From assembly GCA_963989385.1 (NCBI GenBank), contig OZ022512.1:30215899-30279898 (forward strand): a stretch of 64,000 nucleotides of DNA, read 5' to 3'. Under the pieces are notes generated by a model. That model worked only from the letters and a program-made list of their open reading frames with translations. It was not told where the DNA came from and did not search any database. Both the position numbers and the translations under genes were made by a program. Positions 48,881 through 60,664 of the stretch are shown here, one piece after another; within the stretch, counting starts at the first letter, position 1; every line of letters begins with the position of its first letter. Source of the stretch: Ctena decussata (Eukaryota; Mollusca; Bivalvia; Lucinida; Lucinidae).

Positions 48881-49520
48881 GGTAACACACGTGAGAGTCG
48901 TCAGGCTAACAGTAATGCTTTAGCTGTTGTGCACAAAACACATGTTTGTCCGAGTCACCAATGCCCACATATGCCCTAACACCCTTTCACGCGTCGGTAA
49001 AAGGGACGATGGGAAATTAGCGAGCTGCCCAGTCTGGGATTAGACTCTGCATTCGTACATGAATCCCGGGCTCGAGACGCGTTGGAAGCAGGTATCTTTT
49101 CAGTCATAAACAGCCTTTCATTATCACCAACCCATCGCCCTGATATTGCTGAAATCATGTTAAAAAGGGCGTAAAATCGTGATTCATCCACCATCGACAA
49201 AAATTAATAGGTTTGATTTTCAACACATTAATCTAATAAAGGTAGCAGATCCGAATTTGTTAGCTTGTCAAAGCAGCTAAACATCTTTTCAAGCGCAGAA
49301 ATTGATTGACACTTCCGGCTACTGATTACATCTCTCTACCGTTATATTGTCATGTGTACTCAATACAAGAGTCACAGGTCTTTGAGATGTTACAGTTATG
49401 TCTGTCACTGGCCCGTTAAATCGTCTAGAGAAAGTAAACGTTGTAGACGCACAGATTTCGTCTATTTATGAAATTTGCCATATAAATAATGATAATAAAA
49501 TTATATGTATACCAAGATAA

Positions 49521-49850
49521 GCGCGGTGGCTCAGTGGTTAGTGCACTTGACTCTGAAGCCAGAGGTCGTGGGTTCGAGCCCCGCCCGAGGCGAAATCTTC
49601 CTATGTCCGAACGCGTTTTTCTAGCATCATTTGCAGGGATGATGCTAACAAGTGTGCCGTCCTTCGGATCGGGACGTTAAATGGAGGCCCCCTGTGCAGG
49701 GAGAGTCATCCCCTGTGCAGGTTAAAGATCCCTACTATAGTTACATGGCTATACGTAGGCTTTCATCCTGCAACACCGGAGTGTACATATGTACACCGTC
49801 TGTGTCCCCTTCGGGGGATAAGGTGTAAATGGAAGAAAGAAAGAAAGAAA
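49521..49850 (+). mobile_element. Full-length tRNA-derived SINE with (GAAA)n tail
   Basis: The 5' tRNA-like head GCGCGGTGGCTCAGTGGTTA (A-box TGGCTCAGTGG) with B-box GGGTTCGAGCCCC (49570-49582). A body containing GGGACGTTAAATGGAGGCCC and CCCTGTGCAGGTTAAAGATC. A 3' tail GAAGAAAGAAAGAAAGAAAG. AAGATA at 49514-49519 and 49849-49854 is a possible short target duplication. Confidence 0.8.
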
Positions 49851-50084
49851 GATAGGCCACACTAAAATTTCTGATGGTGGGTTTTAAGTACGGGTGCTGG
49901 TGGTGTGTTTCATACCATGCCGAGCTTAACAGTTTCTGTTGGCTTGACCTCATGAAAGTTCTAAGTATTGAAAAAATCAAAAAGGTATTATTCAGCCAAT
50001 AAAATATCCTTAAATAAACACTGTTTGGGGGTCATCACAATAACCCCTTATAAAGACTCCTTTCAATTACTGTTTGTTGTTTCT

Positions 50085-50565
50085 TATATTTCAGTGCGTT
50101 GCGGTTTCTTGGTGTAGCTAAACGCCGTAATGGATATCTATTTTTAGAACAAATTTTATTTTCGCAAAAGTCGTTTATTTCTCTATATATTATAAATTTC
50201 TTAATGTTTTCATACAGACTTGGCGAGGTTTTGGTTAAAGAGTCGAAATAGTAACAATCAATGTAAATTATCTAATTTAATTAAGCAATAAATGGAAATA
50301 ACCGATAAAAATTTCCCGGTGGCGAGTGGTGGGTTTCATACCCCCGAAATTACAACAATTCTCTTTTTCGTCTTAAAACTAAATCTGTCGGAAAAGAATT
50401 TTATACCATAAATTGTTCATACAAACCCCCATTTATATAATCATAAAAATCTAGAATTAAAAGTTTGTTTATATTTCAAATGTCGCCACTAAAATTTCCG
50501 GTGGTGGGTTTTGAGCACGGGTGCGGGTGCGGGTGATGGGTTTCATACCCGATCCTGACGCTGTT
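50085..50565 (-). repeat. Interspersed repeat with (CCCGCA)n end, copy 2 (uninterrupted)
   Basis: Reverse-complement counterpart of 40379-41935, including the CGGGTGCGGGTGCGGGTGAT end (50520-50539) and TTTTGGTTAAAGAGTCGAAA (50230). A direct repeat of its terminal 60 bp (GGTGGGTTTT...ACGGGTGC...GTTTCATACC) also occurs at 49866-49912. Confidence 0.7.
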
Positions 50566-50756
50566 TATGAGTTAGTAAAAATATTTTAATGGCAGAATGT
50601 GCTCAATACAATTGACCTTTAAGGCTACTGAGTTTACAAGGATTTCACAAGTGCATATGAACAGATATGTCTACCTTACACACAGATGAAACTAGGCTTA
50701 AAGTCCATAGAAGTTTATAGAGTCAGACGGCTCATTCGGGAACTTCGAGCGTAACA

Positions 50757-52200
50757 CATAGCAACCAAAGCTGGAGGTGAAAACAATCGATATTCCGCCA
50801 TTTTGTTTACAGCAGTTCCTATTTACCACCATACAAACCATGCTTAAATAAATGGCATATTATAAGAAACAAGCTCATAAAACATTTTCTATTTAATGTG
50901 TAAGAAGGCAGATAATTCAACCTTTCGTATCTGATATTTATTTTATTAACAGTGTCCGATGAGCATTTATTTTAGCGCACTGAATCCGACACATTTCTCT
51001 CGCGGTCTGCTGGCCTCTGAAGGGTACATGTACCCTAATTTAAATTTGTTAAAATGATTAAATCAGTTCTTTCCAAAAAAAAAAAAAAAAAAATGGCGGA
51101 AATCGAGAAATTATAAGTAATTGAGAAATTAGATCTTTGTTAAATCTTTGACATATTCGGTTCTTTTGGGGTGTTACGTCAACTTAGGTGACTGTTGAAA
51201 ATAGGTCAACTTTGTGGTCGTGACGTGTATATCCGTGCTTTCTGGATGGGACCACAGTAAATTCTCTTGGTCATCCCCAACAAGTGAAACTGAGTGTAAA
51301 TTTAGAATTCTTACATATGCGCATTTTCGCGATTTCAATGCAAATATATTACGATACCCATCAAGGCCAAATGCATTGTGAATAACGGAAAAGTCGCTGA
51401 CAAGCGAGGATGTGTATTGGCTCAATACAAGCAGAAGTGTGTGTGTGTTTTAGCAGGCCTCTGATTTGCTTCTTGTAAATAGTTTTAATGGAAACATTTT
51501 TTGGGGGAATGCTAAATTTTTAGCACAGCACAAAACAACATTGTGGTCAAATATGACGAGTCGTCTCATGAAGATAGATAGATTTTTTGATATAGGAATT
51601 TCCTGACCCTCGTATTTTCAAAGTAGTGTAACTTTTATTTCTTGAGCGATTTTAATGATGAGAACACTGTCTGCTCTGTCTTGGATTCAAGATATATAGA
51701 TCTATCAGATTTAAAAAAAAATCTGGATATTCCAAAAAAACGTCCGCCATTGCTAAGAAAGTGTCAGTTTTTGACAAGTGACATCTTGTGTATTCCATAT
51801 ACATGTACTCTCATAGTACGAGATATCGGTATTTTACTTTTTATGCTGAAATTTCCATTTTTACTTTCACTGAATACCCGATAAATGAAGATGAAGTAAA
51901 AATGAAAAAGAAAATGTCAGAATAAAAATAAGAATTATAATGAAACGAAATGTTAGATAGGACAGCGACGGTGGAGTCAACTAACGTATTCCACGGATTT
52001 TGAAAATCCAATGTTTTCATTTGATTCGTGACAAAATTTCATCTGGCAAACATATTTCTATGTTTTATTCGTCATAAGAAATAATTTAATTTAGGATATC
52101 AGAGATTATTCCGAACTATAAATACAGAAAAATATTGGAAGTTATAGCACTAATAGCGGTTGCTAAGATATTGTTTTCACCTCCGATGCTCGTTGCTATG
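50757..52200. mobile_element. Possible 1.4-kb TIR element
   Basis: ATAGCAACCAAAGCTGGAGG TGAAAACAAT (50757) is inverted as ATTGTTTTCACCTCCGATGC TCGTTGCTAT (52171-52200), with a few mismatches. A poly-A run (51078-51093) and AT-rich sequence lie between; no recognisable ORF. Confidence 0.5.
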
Positions 52201-53652
52201 GGCTGTGACGTCATCCCGTCCGATTCTATAAAATTTTACATAGGATGACTCCTAGCTATTTACAGGTTTTAATAGCTAGCTTTTAAACAAAAAGTTACTC
52301 TTACAGATATGAAAACCTAGTGGACATTCGAAGAGTATATGCAACCAGACAAGGTAAGGCCGCTCAGGTCTGAAAAAGTCCATGGGCAACTGTATTTGAC
52401 ATTTCATATATTGACATGTCACAGCTGGAAATGAAACGTAAGAAATTGAGTTTCTTAATGCCGTTTAATCCCACCTGTTTATATTGTAAATTCACACAGA
52501 TTGATGGTCGTCCTTGGTTTGCTCGCCATTCCCATTCCACTCCTATACAGTATCCAATACAGTGATTTTACAACCTGCAATGCTCACGGTTAATAACTAT
52601 TGTGCGTGCGCACATACCATTGCGCATATAACATTGCGAGCTGCAGTTGTTGACATTTGGTCAGAGTGAATTGACCTTTTGCAGTCCACTCCTATACATA
52701 TATATCATGTACTAGTATCTGTATCTGTGGCATGCTGTATCCTGTATTTCCAGGTCATACATTGGAAGCCATGTCATCATCCTGTAAATAAAGCATTATC
52801 AGCAGTCGTTCTTAATTCGCCGAGTGTAGCCGCACAATGGTGGAGTGATGGATGTTTCGTATGAGGAGAGGGTCTTTTTCGGGCTATAGCGAAGTTTGGT
52901 GAGTAACCGGTGGGTTTTCTACCTTTGAGCGTGCATATTTGCTCTACAAGGAAAATGCACGGAACACATTAGTATCGGCATGTAAGATACAAATTAACTG
53001 GCGTAATAACAAAACTGACGCGTACAGCATTTGCTCGGTCGATGTAAATGATCTGAACACATCACGAAGTTGCTATTAAATGTCAGCTGATATGACTTTC
53101 AGACGTTTGCTATTCTATGCAGGCAAAGATTCACCTTTTAATAAGTGATAAGAAGATACATGTACATGGGCCGGTACTTAATAGTCAAAATTAAAGCCAC
53201 CGAAAAATTTCGTTGTGCAGTATGCGGAATAGTGTCACTGTGTGCAAAATATGGAATGGTATTTTGTTCCTAAGGTTCGTGTGATAGACTTTCCAGTCAA
53301 TTTGCAGTTATTGTATCAGTACAGTCATGATATGAAACATTTGATCACATAAACTACATAGTAAGGTAATTATCTCCCTTCAACACAGATACAAATACAT
53401 AACACCCACACAAATACATATACATGTACATGCACATGTAGACGCGCACGTTCTCGTCCGCAGGAAGTATCTGTTGATCGTATTTGTGCGTTTATGCGTC
53501 TATGTCCATGCTAGGAAGAAACAGTTATGGAGAAATATTACTATCTCTCTCTCTCTCACACACACAGCCCGCGTTCTGACTGTGCAATGTTACCGGACTC
53601 GACTGCAGTTCGTTGAATTTATGCAATACAGCGACCAAATATTTGTTTCCAA

Positions 53653-53726
53653 TGCATTAACGTTTGCCAAGTCCCTCGGCCTCAGTTTCCAAAATCTCTC
53701 TCGGGACCTGGCAAACGTTAATGCAT
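53653..53726. repeat. 74-bp hairpin
   Basis: TGCATTAACGTTTGCCAAGT CCC pairs with GGGACCTGGCAAACGTTAAT GCA. The loop of about 28 bases includes TTTCCAAAATCTCTC. The interval 52201-53650 holds nothing else recognisable. Confidence 0.7.
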
Positions 53727-54019
53727 GAAAAACCATGTATGATCTCTATATTGATTCCATGTTTGATTCAACACTTTGTGCCCGGCGGGTTTTCTCAGAC
53801 TTAATATATTTGAAGAGTTAAGGAGCACTGGCTTTCCTTGATCTCGTCTTAAGGAAACCAATCTATCTACATGCTTTCTTTTACTGATTTATTTATTTAT
53901 ATTTTTGTTATTATTATTATTTTTCATTTATTTTTTTTTGAATCTGTGATATATGATAATTAATGTATTAACCAATTTCTTATTCATACCAAGATATATG
54001 ATTTTAAATGTTTCTAGTA

Positions 54020-54590
54020 TTGTCTCAGGAGGAAGTTCTCTCAAGGATTGCACAAGCCACTTCAGCTCCTACCAAGCTGAAACCAATTTGGAGAGATAAC
54101 AATATATCTCTTGGATCAAATGTGAAACTTATGCGCTCCCTTGTCATTTCCATATTTCTGTATGCATGTGAATCATGGACCTTGATAGCAGAGTTAGAGA
54201 AAAGAACGCAGGCCTTTTAGATGAGATGCTACCGAAGGTTACTGAACATTTCGTACAAGGACCATATAACCAATGAGGAGGTTCGCAGGAAGATCCAAGC
54301 AGCCATTGGAAAATATGATGAATTCCTTACACTGGTGAAGAAACGAAAACTAAAGTGGTTTGGCCACGTCTCAATGTCTTCTGGGTTAGCAAAGACAATT
54401 CTCCAGGGCACAGTGAAAGGAAAAAGAAGAAGAGGTGGGAAGACAATATCAAGGAGTGGACAGGAATGGATTTTGCCAGCTCAACTAGGGCAGCTGAAGA
54501 CAGGACAAGGTGGAAAGGGATTGTTTTGAAGTCATCTGTGGTGCCCCAACGACCTAGTAAGGTTATGGGATAGAATAGAATAGAATAGTA
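54020..54590 (+). mobile_element. RTE-type LINE tail (plus-strand arm of an inverted pair)
   Basis: [61 protein letters not shown], a TAG in place of a sense codon at 54219, MRCYRRLLNISYKDHITNEE, KKRKLKWFGHVSMSSGLAKT and an altered WEDN..KEWTG tail in another frame. Same family as 9390-10590. Ends in GGTTATGGGATAGAATAG near 54590. Confidence 0.85.
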
Positions 54591-55060
54591 TAGTCTATCC
54601 CATTATCTTGCGAGGTCGTTGGGGCACCACAGATGACTCTACACAATCCCTTTCCACATAGTCCTGTCTTCAGCTGCCCTAGCTGAGCTAGCAAAATGCA
54701 TCCCTGTCCATTCCTTAATATTGTCTTCCCACTTCTTCTTCTGTCTACCTCTCTCATTGTGTCCTGCAGAATTGTCTTTGCTAAGCCAGAAGACAGTGAG
54801 ACACGGCCCAACCATCTCAGTTTCTGTTTCTTGACCAAGGTCAGGAGTTCATCTTAATCTCCAATGGCTACTTTGGTCTTCCTGTCGGAACCGCCTCATT
54901 GGTTATATGATCGTTGTACGAAATATTCAGTAACCTTCGGTAGCATCTCATCTCAAATGCCTGCTCTAACTCTGCTGCCAAGGTCAATGACTCACTGGCA
55001 TACAGAAATATGACTATGACGAGGGAGCTCACCAGTTTCACCTTTGGTCCAAAAGATATA
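54590..55060 (-). mobile_element. RTE-type LINE tail (minus-strand arm, tail-to-tail)
   Basis: The minus strand encodes VKKQKLRWLGRVSLSSGLAK TILQDTM and degraded upstream parts (bases 54880-55050 match SKVKL...TNEEVR...). It is the inverse of 54020-54590, meeting it 3' end to 3' end across (TAGAA)n at 54570-54592. Confidence 0.85.
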
Positions 55061-55235
55061 TAGCCTGTTTTATTTATGTGTCTTTTTCGGAATTCTGTGA
55101 TTTGTACATATTGTAATATTACTATTTAATTTAATCTTGCATTTACTGTGATATGTTTTTCTTACACTTGTTTGTCGAAGAAAAAGCCACACAGGGCTTA
55201 TGTTGTAAAGTTCCTTATATTCGGCATAAAAATAA

Positions 55236-57440
55236 ATGTTCTATTCAGTTCTGACACCTTTCATATACATGACATTGTACTGGTGGAGTATGATGTCAAA
55301 GCTAAAAGGGTCAATCAGTCACCGCGTAAGATTTTTCTTTATAAACTGGCTGACACGCAAGGTCTAAAAGACCATATGCGTAATTTTGCAGACCGTTTTA
55401 TGTTGCAGCAACTCACTCACATCAATGTTAATGACATGTGGATTGAATTAAAGACGGTAAAAAAGTCTATTCCCTCAAAAGTGTCGAAGGGAAAACTTGA
55501 TTATCCGAGGATTGATGCACGAATTAGGGCTTTGATTAGGAAACAGGAAAAAAAGTACCACAAGGTTTGCAGGTTAGATAACGAAAGCCTGAAGGTACAC
55601 TGCTATAGAAGATTGTAACCGGAATGATCGGCTGAAACGGTTTTGGTCCTTTATGAAAAATTTGAGAAAAGATCAAACGGGTGTGACCTGCCTTAGAGAT
55701 AATGGAATTTTGAAAACAGGTAATGAAGATAAGGCCAACATTTTTAGTGGACAATTTGGGTCTGTATACACCCAGGAAGTAGTTGATGACCCCCCCCCCC
55801 CCCCCCCATCAAAAGGACCAAGCCCTTATTTAGACATAGGTTATTTTTCAATAGACGCCAATGGGGCCATAAAGCTACCTGGCCGTCTTTAACCCCATAA
55901 AGCTTCAGGTCCTGATGACCCGAGTGCTCGTGTGTTGAAAGAATGCAGAGCTGAAATTGCTCAGGTCCTTGCCTGCATCTTCAACCAGTTCCTTGCCCAA
56001 GGAAGAGTTCCTGATGACAAGCCAATATGTCTCCTATTTATAAGAAGGGAGAAAGGTATGACCCTGCTAACTACAGATCAGTTTCCCTAACCTGTATATA
56101 TTGTAAAACATTAGAGCATATTCTTGTGAGTCAGGTCACGCAACATTTGTCAGAGCATAATATTCTCGTTGAGTCTCAACATGGTTTTCGAAGTGGTAGG
56201 TCCTGCGAGACCCAGCTTGTCAAGTTCATGCACGACTTGTATGAAAACCTAGATGGTGCCCATGATAGGGGTTACAAACAGACTGACCTCATTATTATGG
56301 ACTTTGCCAAGGCTTTCGATAAGGTCCCCCATCGACGACTGATCTACAAGTTGGAGTACTATGGAATCAGAAATGATATCCTCCAGTGGATAACTGCTTG
56401 GCTATCTGGACGGACTCAAAAAAGTAGTACTTGATGGAGCCTGTTCAGACCCTTTCCCTGTTTTGTCTGGTGTCCCCCAGGGTTCCGTTATAGGACCCAT
56501 ACTCTTCTTGATATTTATTAATGACCTGCCAGACAACATCAGTTCAACAGTCCGCCTTTTTGCTGATGACTGTGTCCTTTATGGAAACATTAGAAGGTCT
56601 GAAGACCAACAATTACTTCAGGAAGAAACGGATAAACTGGCCCGTTGGGAAGAGGCATGGCTCATGAAGTTTAATATTGCCAAATGTCACACCATGAGGG
56701 TGACTAGGCATCCCCCTTCAAAGCAGATCATTCATAACTGTGTTCTGCACAACCAAGTTTTGGAGAACGTTCCTTCTGTCAAATACTTGGGAGTCACGAT
56801 TACTGATGACCTTGAATGGGGTCAACACATTAATAACATTATTAGCAAAGCCACGAAGACTCTAGGTTTCTTTCGCCGAAACCTGGCTTTTGCTCCCAAG
56901 GATACCAAGGCTGCTGCATACAAAGCTGTAATCCGGTCCCAATTAGAGTATGCGGCACTTGTTTGGACCCCCATCATCAGACTGAGATTGGTAGAATAGA
57001 GAAAGTACAGAGGACTGCTGCACGCTGGGCCTGCAGACGCTGGCTTAATCAGAGCCATGTAAGTGACATGCTAGAGGAACTTAAATGGCCAGATCTGCAG
57101 GAACGGCGGCAAAAGGCTTCTCTATCTCTATTCTACAAAATTCATAATACCAGGCAATAGTTAATAAGGATAAGTACCTGTCTGAGACCGGTAGAGGGAA
57201 GATGAGAACAAGATCCCACCCCTTTCGGTATCACCATTCAGTTGCTTATTCAAACGGTTTGAAACAATCCTTCTTCCCCAGGTCAATTGCAGCTTGGAAT
57301 GGGCTTACAAATGAAGCTGTCTTTGCGGAGACAGCTGAGGGGTTCAAGTCCAAATTAGTGTCAACCTCGGGTTGGACAGGTATAGAGCATGTAATGCCTA
57401 TCTATCTAACTATCCATCTATCTCTTCATACTGCAGCACC
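55236..57440 (+). mobile_element. Degenerate jockey/CR1-type LINE, 5'-truncated, multiple frameshifts
   Basis: Fragments in order: the end of the endonuclease and linker (HDIVLVEYDVKAKRVNQSPR, 55260-55618), PIYKKGERYDPANYRSVSLT (56031), HGFRSGRSCETQLVKF, IIMDFAKAFDKVPHRRL (56290-56345), a frameshift near 56420, SGVPQGSVIGPILFLIFIND (56466), RLFADDCVLYG with both Asp intact (56552), KYLGVTITDDLEWGQHINNI (56780), another shift near 56990, then RTAARWACRRW and FFPRSIAAWNGLTNEA (57270). A C homopolymer (55790-55807) falls in the linker. No intact ORF. Confidence 0.9.
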
Positions 57441-57572
57441 CTCTTTCGGTGCAGTTTGCGCTGTCAGTGCAAGGGTAAAGGAGATAAAAAGTGCAATAGT
57501 GAGACATGAAAAAGTCATAGTGTTAGTGCAGAAGAGGTGAAGTTTAAAAGCAGGATAAAACAGTGTTCTGAA

Positions 57573-57890
57573 TTAGGATGACCGATGGATGATCTTACAG
57601 ACCCCTTCACGGAAGGAGTCAAGATCTTCCAAAAGAACAACATCAGAGGGAAGTCTGTTCCAAAGAACTATTGATGCTGGATAAAAAGACTGTTGGTAAT
57701 ATATAGCAGAAGTATGTATCTGCAGGAATGAAAAGAGGGTGCATGTGACGAGTGTATCTCTGGGGTCTTTCAAAGTATGGTGGAAGTTGTATTGCAACAT
57801 GGCTGTGTCCCTGAGGACTTCTTGTAAATAGTTTTAAATTTGTATGACTTTTTGTTCTGTAAATACTTTTTTTAAACTTATGCGCCACAC
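57573..57890 (-). mobile_element. LINE C-terminal fragment, opposite orientation
   Basis: The minus strand reads DTLVTCTLFSFLQIHTSAIY, YQQSFYPASIVLWNRLPSDV V, the terminal signature of CR1/jockey reverse transcriptases. It faces the plus-strand LINE at 55236-57440 tail to tail. No YADD domain remains. Confidence 0.75.
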
Positions 57891-57899
57891 CCCGCGCCT

Positions 57900-60660
57900 G
57901 CCATCTGTTATCTGTTATCTGTCGTCTTCACCGCCTATAAAGGCGAACCTCGAACACTGTCGAGAGGGGGTAGTAGTAGTAGTAGTTGTAGAATCCCTCC
58001 ACCAATAATGTTGATACTCAAGTTTAAAAGGTTTGTGGTCAGTTACTGACCGAGTGCAGTACCGAGAGAAAGACTGAAAGTTTATTTCTGCCTTCTGCTT
58101 TTATCTATCGTTGATAGATTGTTTTCTCTTGGACGGGTAGCAGCGTGTAGTAGATCTAGTAAATGGATTTAACCAGGTGTCGTCCCTTGCTGCACTGACC
58201 CCTTTCTTTTCCAGAACTACCGAGAAGTACCGGGTATTATCGAAAACAGCATCTGCCAAAGAAGCAGAGAACCATTACTGATTTAATTGGCGAAAATTGA
58301 AAGAAGATAAAAAGTGTATTATATACTAGTAATTAATTCAAGTTGCAATATAACAATTCAACAGCAAAGCAATTTCAATATTATTACATGTTGTAACGAG
58401 TTTTAAGTCAGACGATATGGTGTTTGTTTGTGTTCTAGCATTGTAATGTGTTTTCGCGACACGCATCCACTTATCGGTGGTTATCAGTTATCGGTGCAAT
58501 CAGAAATAATCCGATTTCTTTGCATGTAGTTTGCTTTTACTTCAGTTATATATGACAATGTCTGACATATCGAGCCTTATAGGGCAAATTCCAAAATTTT
58601 ATTTCTAACAATTTTCATATTTTGTCATTAGTGCTTCAAGAATAGATTTAGGGAAGCACTAAGGTTTATTGCAAAAGTAGCCCAGCTCTGGGCCGGAAAA
58701 TGCCCAGAAACAAGTTTCAATTTTCACGGCCCAGGCCTCACCTATTCCGCTACTGCTGGGTTTTTGCCGGTAAATGCTACCGCGGAATTTCTATACACTG
58801 ATAAAATCATTATTTTTGAATCACTTAGGAAAAAACATTAGCGGCTGTGTTCTTTGGCCATTTTGGATCATGACTGCCACCAGTTTTACCTTTTCTAAGA
58901 GACATTAGGCTGGCATTGAAGCATTTTCCTCAAGAGGGGTGAAAAGAAATTGCGTTTCAACGGACATGTTGACAGGATATGTAAATGAGCTCGTGGAGGT
59001 CACGTGATGACGCCATCTGTTAAATGATAAAATCCAGTACCAGAATTGCAAAGACAGGCGTACTCCAGACAACCCAAGTTAAGCGACTAAGTTCTGGGGT
59101 TAAACGATAAAAGAATATTTATGCGACGACTCTTTGCGCCTTACAGACATCTTTGAATCTTGTTAAACATGAAACGTGTGTTGTAACTGTTGTTATTCCG
59201 GTTTCCAGTGCTGTTTGTATCAAAATGAGCATCCCCTGTCCGAGTGGTCGGAAAACTTAATTTTATAGCTCCACTGCAGAAACGCTTTTTAATTACAAAG
59301 TAAATCGGAGGGGGGGGGGGGGGGGGGGTAGGGTGGGGGGCGAGAGAAAGTAAGGAAGTGTCATATCCTAGGAAGTGTAATATCCTTATAATCGGCGGTT
59401 CTTAGATATTTTCTGTCTTCCATCCCTGCTCCCCCCCCCCCCCAGTTACGCCTTACGTCTGCCTGACTATATTTCTTTTTTTTTTTTGCGTAGAATAACA
59501 GTACATAGGAAATTTACCGATCAATGGTATGCTCCGACGTATCGATCAAAGAGAAAACTAGCAAGAACATTTACGTTGCCAAAAGAATGTGATGATGTCG
59601 AGGTTATTTTCTGCCACATATACCTACTTACCCAAACTTTCACAACTGTTCCGACGCATTAACTGTTTTTATATTAATTTCAGTGAACCAAGAAATTATA
59701 AGATTTTTATTACCAGCTCGTTAACAGTAGTATTGCCTCGTCCGTCATCGGTATTTGAAACGGATTCGAAGAAAGTCAGTGGCTTCGGCGAAGTTTTATT
59801 TTCCATATAGTGGAGCAAATATGTTGGGCTATCTTTCAAGGGGGTGGTCTACGGAGTGTAACATTTGTTTTTGTATATCAAAATGATCGCCTAGGTCTAT
59901 AGTTATCAAATTCAGCGTTTGCCACTATGGCAAACCTTGCATAACTCCGCAGTGGCCAGTTATTTACGTTACCCCCTTAGATTTTAAATATCAAACATAT
60001 TTATTGAAGTCAATAAGAAATGTGTTTAAACTATATAAATGTATCAAATATTAATATTTTCTGCAAGAATGATTAATATGCTTTAAATAAGGCTGCTTAG
60101 AAAACAGCTCAGAGCTTCTGTGCTGTTATTTTCGTTACAATATATTATGTACCCCTCAAAAATTTAAAATGTAACTTAGGTTGTTGCATTTACAAACAAT
60201 TTGTGATAAAATAGCCCTAAGTTCTTCCATTTTCTAATTGTCCCTTTAAATATCTTTCTAACAAAACAAATTTGAGACCTCTAGCTTCTATACTTTGTCA
60301 AATATATACTGTTGAACATGATTACACCTTTTCCCTGTTGGTGGCTGCAAAGTCATTTTCCCACAATTGTTCGTACAAAAAATGGCTAATAAGCTATTTT
60401 AAACTGACAAATTGGCCCTTAAGGAATAAGATCATGTAATACATGATATAAAACAACAGTTCACATTTTCGTTATGACATTGCAATACATATTTTAACCA
60501 CAGTAACGTAATGAACAGATTAAAATGTCTTATTAAAGCATAGATCATTCCCACCACAAATATATCTTTTTGAAATTCTGACTTTTAAACAGCACAGTTG
60601 TGATGGCAATATATGTAGTTGTTATTTATTGTAAAATAAGAGTTTGATTGCCTACTTTGA
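57900..60660. other. Interval without recognisable genes
   Basis: Contains a (GTA)n stretch near 57968, a poly-G run (59311-59328), a poly-C run (59428-59443) and AT-rich unique-looking sequence. A (TTACGTTAC/GTAACGTA) motif appears at about 59966 and 60505, like those in the palindrome that follows. No ORF above 73 codons and no domain I recognise. Confidence 0.6.
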
Positions 60661-60664
60661 CACA

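Noticed and set aside
49521..49592. Genuine tRNA gene (Gln-like)
   Set aside because: A and B boxes are good, but the acceptor stem does not close and the sequence runs directly into a SINE body with a (GAAA)n tail.
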